Origin: CAZSXS01 sp964611385
GTDB lineage: Bacteria > Bacillota > Clostridia > Lachnospirales > CAYPQA01
Length of the DNA stretch: 10,325 nucleotides
Assembly (NCBI GenBank): GCA_964611385.1
Contig: CAZSXS010000103.1
Coordinates: 1 to 10,325, forward strand
Direction of reading: 5' to 3'
The notes beneath the pieces are model-generated. The model did no database searches and was not told the DNA's origin. It was given only the letters and a program-made list of their open reading frames with translations. Of this stretch, positions 4,861 to 10,325 are shown one piece after another. Made by a program: the position numbers and the translations under genes. Within the stretch, counting starts at the first letter, position 1. Every line of letters begins with the position of its first letter.

Positions 4861-6531
4861 TTATTTACGTCCGCTAGTACCAAGAATGATAATGACGTCA
4901 AACTTTGAGGGCATATTATTGTCCAACTCTATGCTATAGTTCTCAAAATAGTCCGTAAAAGCTTCTGCATGAGCTTCATCTCTCGCCACAATTCGGTTTT
5001 CCTTTTTCTGCGTACCAGAATAATTTCCGACTTCATCCACCTTAAAACCGTCAGCCTTTAATACATTGGAAAACTTCGTAGCCGCTCCGTCACCACCACT
5101 GCCATTCAAAACTTGAATCCGTAACGATTTTACATCCGTAACCGTAGCACTTGGCTTGGTGCTAGCCGCGGCAGAACTACTGGGTTTAGGACTGGTAGAA
5201 GAACCAGCTGAACTACTAGGCTTAGGACTGGCTGAGGTACTAGCAGAACTGTTTGGCTTAGGGCTAGTCGAGGAACCAGCTGAACTGTTAGGCTTAGAAC
5301 TAGCTGAGGAACCAGCCGAACTGCTTGGCTTAGGACTAGCTGAGGTACCAGTCGAACTGCTAGGCTTGGGGCTGGCTGAGGTACCGACTGAAGCGCTTGG
5401 CTTAGGACTGGCCGTAGTACTAGCTGAGCTGCTAGGCTTAGGGCTTGTATTATCGGTTTCAGACGAAGCGTTTTCTTCATCCTCTTCCGTTTCAGGCTCG
5501 ACTCCGATCCCGTAAAACACCTTATCGGATAATGCCTTGACTTCTGCTGTATCAAGATAATAGTAAGAAGCATCATCCCCATTAGCAAGGGTTTCTGTTT
5601 TGGCATGGCCAGGAAGAGTGTAGGTTTCAATACTGTCCACGCTCAATTTATTAATGAAACCCATGTATTTGGGCACGTCTGTGATACCGAAATCTGTCTT
5701 TACATAGCTGATCATGATGGAAACAAGTTCAAGGGCATTCTTCATCAGCGTATCTTTATTCAGAACCTGCTGAAACATAGCCTTCATAAAGGCCTGCTGA
5801 ACCTCAATACGTTGGAGATCCCCTCTGGCGTAAGTGCCGCGAAAGCGAACCAAGCCTTCAGCCTGTTTGCCGTCTAGGACTTGCTTGCCGCCCGGAATAG
5901 CGATAACCAGTTTTTGTAATGGATCTTTGTAGTACAAGCCGCCCTTGGGCACTTCAAATTCAACTCCGTCAACGGCATCCACGATTTTCCGAAAAGCCTG
6001 AATATTGATTTCTACATAATAATCCATCTTTATATTCAGTATTGCCTCTAGTTCAGCTTTTAAGTATTTCAAGCCGTCTTTTTTGGCCAAGGCTCGAAGT
6101 GCGTTGATTTTTGACACAGAAGGCATCTTTTTGCCTGCGGCGACTTCTTCCTTTGCCCAATCATGATTAAAAGTTACCTTTGTATCTCTCGGAATAGAGA
6201 TCAAAGAAACCTTGCCTGTTTGACTGTCAAAACAACCAACAAACAATGTGTCTGTGTTGTATTCTTCCTGATCCAGGCCCACAACCATAAAATTCGTTCG
6301 CAAGGGAACCTTCGGTGCAGTGGGAGTTGGAGAAGGCTTTTCAGTTGGTGGTGTTGCAGTGCCGATAATGTTGTTGTTATAAATATTCTCTATATCATCT
6401 CCGATTGATTCTATGGAAAGTGTTCCACCAGCCATGGTGTAGGCGAAAACCGCTGCCCCCAGCAACACCACGAAGGAACCTACGATGATTCCTACCATCA
6501 GTAAGAACTTAGAAATTAAACTTTTCTTCAT
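4861..6531 (-). CDS. LytR-CpsA-Psr (LCP) family protein with Ser/Pro-rich repeat stalk and LytR_C domain
   Basis: A 556-aa envelope protein. LCP enzymes attach undecaprenyl-phosphate-linked glycopolymers such as teichoic acids or capsule to peptidoglycan outside the membrane. Residues 8-30 form one N-terminal membrane anchor. A Thr/Pro-rich linker (TEKPSPTPTAP) follows. The catalytic LCP domain spans about 75-270, with the Asp of YNTDTLFV, the Arg of IPRDT (113-117), and RFRGTYARGDLQR from 229 (second and third conserved Arg). Residues 360-453 are a low-complexity stalk of 12-aa units of the type SASPKPSSSAGS. The C-terminal 95 residues are a LytR_C domain (SLRIQVLNGSG at its start). I chose the ATG at 6529-6531 because GGAGG lies 9 nt upstream; an in-frame ATG 16 codons earlier has no such site. 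First gene of the operon with TraX. Confidence 0.92.
   Translation of the reverse strand: MKKSLISKFLLMVGIIVGSFVVLLGAAVFAYTMAGGTLSIESIGDDIENIYNNNIIGTATPPTEKPSPTPTAPKVPLRTNFMVVGLDQEEYNTDTLFVGCFDSQTGKVSLISIPRDTKVTFNHDWAKEEVAAGKKMPSVSKINALRALAKKDGLKYLKAELEAILNIKMDYYVEINIQAFRKIVDAVDGVEFEVPKGGLYYKDPLQKLVIAIPGGKQVLDGKQAEGLVRFRGTYARGDLQRIEVQQAFMKAMFQQVLNKDTLMKNALELVSIMISYVKTDFGITDVPKYMGFINKLSVDSIETYTLPGHAKTETLANGDDASYYYLDTAEVKALSDKVFYGIGVEPETEEDEENASSETDNTSPKPSSSASTTASPKPSASVGTSASPKPSSSTGTSASPKPSSSAGSSASSKPNSSAGSSTSPKPNSSASTSASPKPSSSAGSSTSPKPSSSAAASTKPSATVTDVKSLRIQVLNGSGGDGAATKFSNVLKADGFKVDEVGNYSGTQKKENRIVARDEAHAEAFTDYFENYSIELDNNMPSKFDVIIILGTSGRK
5174..5451 (-). repeat. 36-bp tandem repeat encoding the 12-aa Ser/Pro stalk of the LCP protein
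   Basis: Seven full 36-bp units begin at 5174, 5210, 5246, 5282, 5318, 5354 and 5390 (each opening GARCTRCT or a close variant on the plus strand), with a partial eighth at 5426. On the minus strand each encodes a Pro-Lys-Pro core in a Ser/Ala/Thr/Gly-rich spacer. Copies differ mostly at third codon positions, so selection keeps the protein sequence and length may vary between strains by slippage. Long open frames on the other frames and the opposite strand here are by-products of the repeat. Confidence 0.88.
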
Positions 6532-6540
6532 GTCTGACTT

Positions 6541-6545
6541 CCTCC
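6541..6545 (-). promoter_or_regulatory. Ribosome binding site that sets the LCP start at 6531
   Basis: The minus strand reads GGAGG here (CCTCC on the plus strand), 9 nt before ATG at 6531. The longer reading from 6579 would place this site inside the coding region and give an unusual Arg-rich extension before the membrane anchor. Confidence 0.7.
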
Positions 6546-6581
6546 AAAATAATATCCTCCCACGTCGCATTTTTTTCAAAA

Positions 6582-6610
6582 ATTATACAGCAGTTTACTA
6601 CAATTGAAGA
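6582..6610 (-). promoter_or_regulatory. Candidate promoter of the LCP-TraX operon
   Basis: A perfect TATAAT -10 lies at 6587-6582 (minus strand). The -35 region about 17 bp upstream (TCTTCA) is weak, so activity may need an activator. The predicted leader is about 45 nt. Confidence 0.4.
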
Positions 6611-6698
6611 AATAGTGCAAGGAAAAAATGAAAAACGATCTTGTACTCTTCTTGCTTTCTTTCGTTCGAAAAAAGGCATTACATTAAGAAAAAGCCTA

Positions 6699-6727
6699 TT
6701 GCATTTTTCCTCCGTCCCGTGCATAAT
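6699..6727 (+). promoter_or_regulatory. Candidate sigma-A promoter of the chemoreceptor gene
   Basis: TTGCAT (6699-6704) and CATAAT (6722-6727) are 17 bp apart, with the predicted start about 25 nt before the ribosome binding site. I saw no clear sigma-D/sigma-28 motility promoter (TAAA...CCGATAT) in the intergenic region. Confidence 0.45.
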
Positions 6728-6760
6728 GAAACAAAAAAATAATTAAGGTGGAGGGTCCTT

Positions 6761-9403
6761 ATGATTAAGAAAAAGCCATTTAAAAGCGTCAAATCAAAAA
6801 TTACTGGAAGAACCTTGGTAACCACTATGATCAGTATGATCATGATTATTGTCTTAATCCAAGTTTCATTAGGCATCATGGTTAATGCTCATACCCGAAG
6901 AGAGCTTACAGAAATGGGCTACCATTATTCAGACAGCATGAGAGAAAGAATTGATTCCACCATCGCCTACCTTTACCAGTTGGAAGGGACGCTTTTTTCC
7001 ATCCAAGACCTTTTGGTGGAAGGCGTGAGTGATCGGGAACTTCTTGGGCAGATACTTGCTACTTCCAATCATGCCAATCTGATTGACGGGGTTTACCTGA
7101 TGATTGAACCTAATGCTTTTGATGGCCGGGATGCAGAATACATCAAATTAATTCCCTTTGGCTCAGAGACCGGACGCCTTAATGTATTGGCCAATCCCAC
7201 CAATATCCCAGGTGAGCCCATGGAGTTTTATTATGGAAATGAATTCACGGATGGTGAATACGAGGAGGATTACTACCGGAAAGCCTTTGACTCGGGAACT
7301 TTACATATAACCCCACCATACCTATATGGGAATAATATCGAAACGGACTTTATTTTTTCTATTGCGATGCCTATGAAAAATGCAGATGGAACGATCATTG
7401 GGGTTTTAGGTGCGGATATTTATCTGAATGAGCTTTTCGATAGCTTAAAACCAGAATTTGTTTTTAAAGATACTGGTTATGACGGCTATGTAACCTTTGT
7501 CAGCGATGAGGACATTGTGATATACAGCCCCATTTATGAGGATATCGGTAAGCAAATCAACGAAACCTATGTGAGCACAAAAAAGCTTAACGGCATTGCA
7601 TATACGGACACCATTTCACTGACCAATGGGAAAAAAGCGAAATCACTTACAGTACCGGTTGACTTTTCAATCTACGATAAAAGCTATAGCTTTTCTGTCG
7701 TGGTACCCCTCTCTGATATTCATCGGCTCAGCAACATGCTCATGTGGAGTCTATTTATTATTCTCTTCCTAGGTTTATTTTTTATCCTCCACTTCACCTA
7801 CAAAGCCACTGAAAAAACGATCAAACCCCTATCTGATTTGCTGACTGTCTCTGAGAGGGTCAAAAAAGGTGATTTTAACTTCCAACTACCACCCTCCACA
7901 AATGATGAGATCGGACTTTTGTTGGACAATTTCCGCTCTATGATCCAGACCTTCAATTTCTTATTGAACGATATTTTTGAACTTTCAAGTCAGCATGATC
8001 AAGGCTTGCTTGATTTTTGCATTGATACTTCCAAATACGAAGGAACCTATGAGAGCGTAGCCAACAGTACGCAGAAGATGGCCTCCGACTACTCTGGGAT
8101 CCTAATGGAAATCATTGAAATCTTTAAGCGCTTCGCTGAAGGCGATTTTAGTATCCTTATTAAGAAATATCCGGGTCAAAAGGCACAGATTACTCAGTGT
8201 GGCGAGATGCTAAAGAACAACCTGATTTTAATTAACAATGAGATTAACAACCTGGCAGAATCCGCCTCTCTGGGTCAACTTTCGAAGCGTGCTGACATCG
8301 GCAGCTTTCAGGGAGATTGGGCTTATCTGATGCAGTCCTTAAACAAATTGATGGACAACGTAGCCCAGCCCCTAAACGAGGCTGTTATGGTTCTTTCAGC
8401 CGTTTCCCAAGGACAATTTGATATAAAAATGAGCGGAGACTACAAGGGAGACTTTTTAACGATTAAAACTTCGCTGAACACGACGATTGCTGACGTTTCT
8501 TCCTATATTTTTGAGATTGATGAGATCCTGACTCAGCTGTCTCAAAATAATTTGAATTTAAGTGTTAAGCGCGAGTACATCGGGCAATATGCAACCATAA
8601 AAAATGCACTGAACATCATCATTGACAGCTTTAACCGGATCATGCATGAATTAGGAGCAGCAACGGCTCTGGTATCCGACGGACTGAATCACATATCCCA
8701 AAGCAGTTTACGCATTGCCGAGGGTTCGGCACAGCAGACTGGATCTATGGAAATTTTACATGACAGGACGCAAAAGGTAAACGAGGAGGCCCAGGTAGGA
8801 TACAATAACGCCTCTGAGGGCAGTAGTCTTGCAGAGAAAACCAAGCTAAGCCTTGACGAGGGTCGCAAGCGTATGACGGAAATGTCTGTGGCCATGACGA
8901 GTTTAACTGAGGTATCTCAGAGCATTAACAAGATCATTAAGGTTATAGATGAGATTGCCTTCCAGACGAGTATATTAGCCTTCAATGCCTCCATAGAAGC
9001 GGCCAGAGCCGGAGAAAGAGGTCGTGGTTTTTCCGTTGTGGCAACAGAGGTAAAGAACTTGGCCGTTAAGAGCCAAGAAAACGCAACAGAAATCAGTACC
9101 TTAATTAGTGGGGCCATTGACAAGATTAAGGACGGCGCAAACACAGCCAGTGCCACTCAAGAGATACTGAACAGGATCATAGCGGATGTGGGCTCTCTAT
9201 CTGCTCTAATGGACAACAACTTCGACTCAAGCCAAATGCAGGTGGAAGCGATTCAACTGCTCAACAAAGAAATGGCCAGCATCTCCAACGTTATTTCATC
9301 CAACTCCTCCGAGTCTCAGGAAGTAGCTGCCCGGGTAGAAGAGTTGGCTGGTCAAGCTGAGTTGCTCAAAGGGATGGCAGCGGCATTTCGTTTGAGGAAG
9401 TAA
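6761..9403 (+). CDS. Methyl-accepting chemotaxis protein with dCache sensor and multiple HAMP-like repeats
   Basis: An 880-aa transmembrane chemoreceptor that would pass ligand binding outside the cell to CheA/CheW inside. Residues 19-41 are TM1. About 45-320 is an extracellular dCache-type sensor (FYYGNEFTDGEYEEDYYRKA, ITPPYLYG, GVLGADIYL). TM2 is about 326-348. A HAMP domain follows at 350-402. Between about 403 and 630 at least three or four further HAMP-like units can be read (FAEGDFSILIKK; GQLSKRADIGSFQGDW; VSQGQFDIKMSGDYKGDF; LSQNNLNLSVKREYIG). The C-terminal signalling domain has the hairpin tip LAFNASIEAARAGERGRGF near 740 and VVATEVKNLA after it. No CheR-tethering pentapeptide ends the protein. 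The start ATG has GGTGGAGG six bases upstream. The gene stands alone, divergent from the LCP operon, with no che genes nearby. The ligand is unknown; dCache domains often bind amino acids or small organic molecules. Confidence 0.93.
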   Translation: MIKKKPFKSVKSKITGRTLVTTMISMIMIIVLIQVSLGIMVNAHTRRELTEMGYHYSDSMRERIDSTIAYLYQLEGTLFSIQDLLVEGVSDRELLGQILATSNHANLIDGVYLMIEPNAFDGRDAEYIKLIPFGSETGRLNVLANPTNIPGEPMEFYYGNEFTDGEYEEDYYRKAFDSGTLHITPPYLYGNNIETDFIFSIAMPMKNADGTIIGVLGADIYLNELFDSLKPEFVFKDTGYDGYVTFVSDEDIVIYSPIYEDIGKQINETYVSTKKLNGIAYTDTISLTNGKKAKSLTVPVDFSIYDKSYSFSVVVPLSDIHRLSNMLMWSLFIILFLGLFFILHFTYKATEKTIKPLSDLLTVSERVKKGDFNFQLPPSTNDEIGLLLDNFRSMIQTFNFLLNDIFELSSQHDQGLLDFCIDTSKYEGTYESVANSTQKMASDYSGILMEIIEIFKRFAEGDFSILIKKYPGQKAQITQCGEMLKNNLILINNEINNLAESASLGQLSKRADIGSFQGDWAYLMQSLNKLMDNVAQPLNEAVMVLSAVSQGQFDIKMSGDYKGDFLTIKTSLNTTIADVSSYIFEIDEILTQLSQNNLNLSVKREYIGQYATIKNALNIIIDSFNRIMHELGAATALVSDGLNHISQSSLRIAEGSAQQTGSMEILHDRTQKVNEEAQVGYNNASEGSSLAEKTKLSLDEGRKRMTEMSVAMTSLTEVSQSINKIIKVIDEIAFQTSILAFNASIEAARAGERGRGFSVVATEVKNLAVKSQENATEISTLISGAIDKIKDGANTASATQEILNRIIADVGSLSALMDNNFDSSQMQVEAIQLLNKEMASISNVISSNSSESQEVAARVEELAGQAELLKGMAAAFRLRK

Positions 9404-9438
9404 GATGCTGAGTATAGTCACCCCAAAAATAAATTGCA

Positions 9439-9467
9439 TTGACTTTTTTGCCTTTATGACTTATTAT
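9439..9467 (+). promoter_or_regulatory. Strong sigma-A-like promoter of the cobalamin riboswitch transcript
   Basis: TTGACT (9439-9444) and TATTAT (9462-9467) have an exact 17-bp spacer, close to the sigma-A consensus. Transcription from about 9474 would produce a leader of roughly 450 nt that carries repeat copy B, the riboswitch and the terminator before the gene at 9927. It starts only 36 bp after the chemoreceptor stop codon. Confidence 0.6.
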
Positions 9468-9502
9468 AGAAACAATTGAATATTATGCTCAGTCACGTTC
9501 AA

Positions 9503-9561
9503 CTTTGCAAAGCCGCCGCCCAAAACAATAGAGTTTAATCAGATCGAATGATGGCGGCTTT
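9503..9561 (-). repeat. Structured repeat, copy B (inverted relative to copy A at 2309-2366)
   Basis: AAAGCCGCC (9509-9517) pairs perfectly with GGCGGCTTT (9553-9561), a 9-bp stem. Read on the minus strand, its blocks TCATTC, CTATTGTTTTG and GGCTTTGCAAAG appear in the same order and spacing as copy A. Relative to copy A the stem shows compensatory changes (A-T to G-C and U-G to C-G). It sits in the leader between the promoter and the riboswitch. Unlike a terminator it has no T-run. Confidence 0.65.
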
Positions 9562-9591
9562 ATAAATGTTTAAGAAACTGAGTATATTGAT

Positions 9592-9800
9592 TATTGGTGC
9601 GCACAATTTTGTGCGATAATAGGGAATCTGGTGTAACTCCAGAACAGTCCTGCTGCCGTGATGACGTAGCTCTTTCAAGTGTTTGCATGATTTAAGCATA
9701 CACAACCACTGAGAAATTCGGGAAGGTGAAATGAGCGTGAATGTCTGAGTCGAAAGACCTGCCAATATGATTTCATTAAACTTCACAGGATATGAGGTTT
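9592..9800 (+). ncRNA. Cobalamin (B12) riboswitch aptamer
   Basis: The conserved B12-element blocks appear in order: P1 ATTGG/CCAAT (9593-9597 with 9762-9766), TAGGGAATCTGGTG (9619-9632, including the GGTG that precedes TAACTCC), the L5 region CAGTCCTGCTGCCGTGAT (9645-9662), CCACTGAG and CGGGAAGG (9706-9726), and GAGTCGAAAGACCTGCC (9747-9763). The 3' hairpin P13 is AAACTTC/GAGGTTT (9778-9784 with 9794-9800). Its loop CAGGA (9786-9790) is exactly complementary to TCCTG (9648-9652) in L5, the expected kissing loop. It lies on the plus strand in front of the cysteine-rich protein gene. Confidence 0.93.
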
Positions 9801-9873
9801 ATGATTTGTCTTTGTGCTCATTTTTAGGGCTTTGCGCCCATTTTGTCTGCATTTTTGGTAAATTATAGCCTTA
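9793..9873 (+). promoter_or_regulatory. Candidate antiterminator of the cobalamin riboswitch
   Basis: Bases 9799-9807 (TTATGATTT) and 9793-9797 (TGAGG) can pair with 9860-9873 (AAATTATAGCCTTA) to give about 14 bp with one bulged T at 9798 and a few G-U pairs. The pairing uses the right arm of P13 on one side and the left arm of the terminator on the other, so it excludes both. This gives a simple OFF switch: B12 binding stabilises P13, frees the terminator arm and stops transcription. Confidence 0.5.
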
Positions 9874-9898
9874 GTCTCTGTGACTAAGGCTTTTTTTG
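9867..9898 (+). terminator. Intrinsic terminator of the riboswitch expression platform
   Basis: AGCCTTAGTC (9867-9876) and GACTAAGGCT (9882-9891) form a perfect 10-bp stem with loop TCTGT, followed by a run of T to 9898. It lies 29 nt before the start codon of the cysteine-rich protein gene. It is a textbook rho-independent terminator placed as the OFF state of the riboswitch. Confidence 0.92.
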
Positions 9899-9926
9899 TT
9901 TAAATGATAGCAAGGAGGATAAAAAA

Positions 9927-10208
9927 ATGAAGCATGAATACTGGCGTGGAAAGTCTTATTCGTTCATTTGCAATAGGGCTTGTGAATATTTTCCTTGTCA
10001 CAGCACAGATGATGAGGATAATTTTAATTGTCTTTTTTGTTTCTGCCCCTTATATGCACTTGGTCAGGAGTGTGGTGGTAATCCTTATTATATGGAAAGC
10101 GGGATTAAAAGTTGCAGTAACTGCACCTTCTCACATGAGAAAGGGAATTATGGCTTGATTATGGAAAAGTTGCGAAGTGTGGTTGAAAAAGTAAAAGGTG
10201 GGGTGTAG
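9927..10208 (+). CDS. Cysteine-rich small domain protein under cobalamin riboswitch control
   Basis: A 93-aa soluble protein with nine cysteines at residues 15, 19, 24, 35, 38, 40, 49, 63 and 66 and histidines at 25 and 70. Segments NRACEYFPCH, FNCLFCFCPLY, CGGNPYY and GIKSCSNCTFSH match my memory of the cysteine-rich small domain family (PF04071), a predicted metal-binding module found near, or fused to, cobalamin-pathway proteins in anaerobes. It is near the expected length for a stand-alone family member. No signal peptide or membrane segment is visible. AAGGAGG lies 8 nt before the ATG. The only upstream control is the B12 riboswitch, so it should be made when cobalamin is scarce, fitting a role in corrinoid salvage or synthesis or in cobalt handling (inference). 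Its biochemical function is not established. Confidence 0.85.
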   Translation: MKHEYWRGKSYSFICNRACEYFPCHSTDDEDNFNCLFCFCPLYALGQECGGNPYYMESGIKSCSNCTFSHEKGNYGLIMEKLRSVVEKVKGGV

Positions 10209-10211
10209 AGA

Positions 10212-10272
10212 ATGAACGTACATATCCGGCTTATTAGCCACTATTGCTTTGATAAAACACTAACCTTATCTA
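10212..10272 (+). pseudogene. 5' end of a second B12-operon gene, interrupted after about 20 codons
   Basis: ATG at 10212 has a G-rich Shine-Dalgarno-like run (GGTGGGG, 10197-10203) and starts 3 nt after the TAG of the cysteine-rich gene, typical of translational coupling. The frame reads MNVHIRLISHYCFDKTLTL and then runs into the predicted end of an insertion element at 10273. The family cannot be told from 20 residues. Its place behind a B12 riboswitch suggests a corrinoid-related function. If the element end is misplaced, the frame simply continues past the window. Confidence 0.4.
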
Positions 10273-10324
10273 GTGACGTACTCCCGCCGCTTAAAGAAGC
10301 GGGGGCTTCTCGTTCGAGCCGCCT
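10241..10324 (-). CDS. tnpB: C-terminal end of a TnpB-like (IS200/IS605 family) protein, partial
   Basis: The minus strand reads in from the window edge as RRLEREAPASLSGGSTS.. to a TAG at 10243-10241 (28 codons including stop). A C-terminal EAP-x-(L/F)-x-x-G tail encoded over the GCCCCCGCTTCTTTAAGCGG hairpin is typical of tnpB genes of IS200/IS605 and IS1341-type elements, where the 3' end of the gene doubles as the omega-RNA scaffold. TnpB is an RNA-guided nuclease ancestral to Cas12. Only the extreme tail is visible, so integrity, subfamily and presence of tnpA cannot be judged. Confidence 0.55.
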   Translation of the reverse strand, partial: RRLEREAPASLSGGSTSLDKVSVLSKQ

Positions 10325-10325
10325 A
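10273..10325 (-). mobile_element. Right end of an IS200/IS605-type element with omega-RNA hairpin
   Basis: On the minus strand, CCCCCGCTTCTTTAAGCGGCG (10305-10285) forms an imperfect subterminal hairpin, followed by GGAGTACGTCAC. That arrangement is typical of the right end of IS200/IS605-family insertions. I place the cleavage point after TCAC at 10273. IS200/IS605 elements insert without target duplication and carry hairpins instead of terminal inverted repeats. The element body lies beyond the window. Confidence 0.55.

Noticed and set aside
5130..5630. Long open frames on both strands in the Ser/Pro repeat region (166 codons minus strand in another frame, 119 codons plus strand).
   Set aside because: They are produced by the 36-bp repeat, have leucine/valine/glutamate-type low complexity, lack ribosome binding sites and lie wholly inside the LCP gene.
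9535..9786. Minus-strand frame of 83 codons across the riboswitch.
   Set aside because: It runs antisense through the conserved cobalamin aptamer, whose sequence is fully explained by RNA structure.
9827..9839. Short hairpin GGGC-TTTGC-GCCC between the riboswitch and the terminator.
   Set aside because: A 4-bp stem is too weak for a terminator; the 10-bp stem with T-run at 9867-9898 clearly serves that role.
9934..10158. Plus-strand frame of 74 codons, +1 relative to the cysteine-rich gene.
   Set aside because: A shadow frame; the cysteine-rich frame has the AAGGAGG site and a recognisable domain pattern.

Overview
The window looks like chromosomal DNA from a low-to-mid GC anaerobic Gram-positive bacterium, most likely a member of the Clostridia. 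The reasons are strong GGAGG-type ribosome binding sites, sigma-A-like promoters with 17-bp spacers, a LytR-CpsA-Psr (LCP) cell-wall ligase, a chromosomal TraX-family membrane protein, an NhaC-family antiporter, a dCache chemoreceptor and a cobalamin riboswitch. No species can be named from the sequence alone.

Layout, left to right. Positions 1-522 hold no gene but a highly structured block: two long inverted copies (about 1-92 and 421-513), each ending in a large hairpin, flank an interior with a 9-bp tandem repeat and a good sigma-A promoter. It resembles a MITE-like non-autonomous element, and its promoter points at the NhaC-family antiporter gene (571-2298). Positions 2299-3459 contain no intact gene. 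They hold a structured repeat (copy A), a short membrane-type ORF remnant, the C-terminal part of a sugar phosphate isomerase/epimerase-like protein, and the start of a VOC/glyoxalase-family gene with an in-frame stop. This stretch is visibly AT-richer than its surroundings.

From 6531 down to 3496 three minus-strand genes probably form one operon: an LCP ligase with a Ser/Pro repeat stalk and a LytR_C domain, a TraX-family membrane protein 35 nt downstream, and an unrecognised 159-aa soluble protein. A strong bidirectional terminator overlaps the stop codon of the last gene. The divergent gene (6761-9403) is a large chemoreceptor with a dCache sensor and several HAMP-like repeats.

The right end (9404-10325) is a cobalamin-regulated unit: promoter, a second inverted copy (B) of the structured repeat, a cobalamin riboswitch with a readable kissing loop, antiterminator and terminator, then a gene for a 93-aa nine-cysteine protein (cysteine-rich small domain family). 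A second gene starts 3 nt later but is apparently cut after about 20 codons by the right end of an IS200/IS605-type element, whose tnpB tail enters from the window edge on the minus strand.

The most interesting points are the covarying repeat pair A/B, the hairpin-ended element that supplies a promoter, the resolvable B12 riboswitch switch mechanism in front of a poorly understood Cys-rich protein, and the TnpB element whose predicted guide derives from the interrupted B12-operon gene. I found no CRISPR array, no rRNA or tRNA, and no clear new multi-gene defence system.
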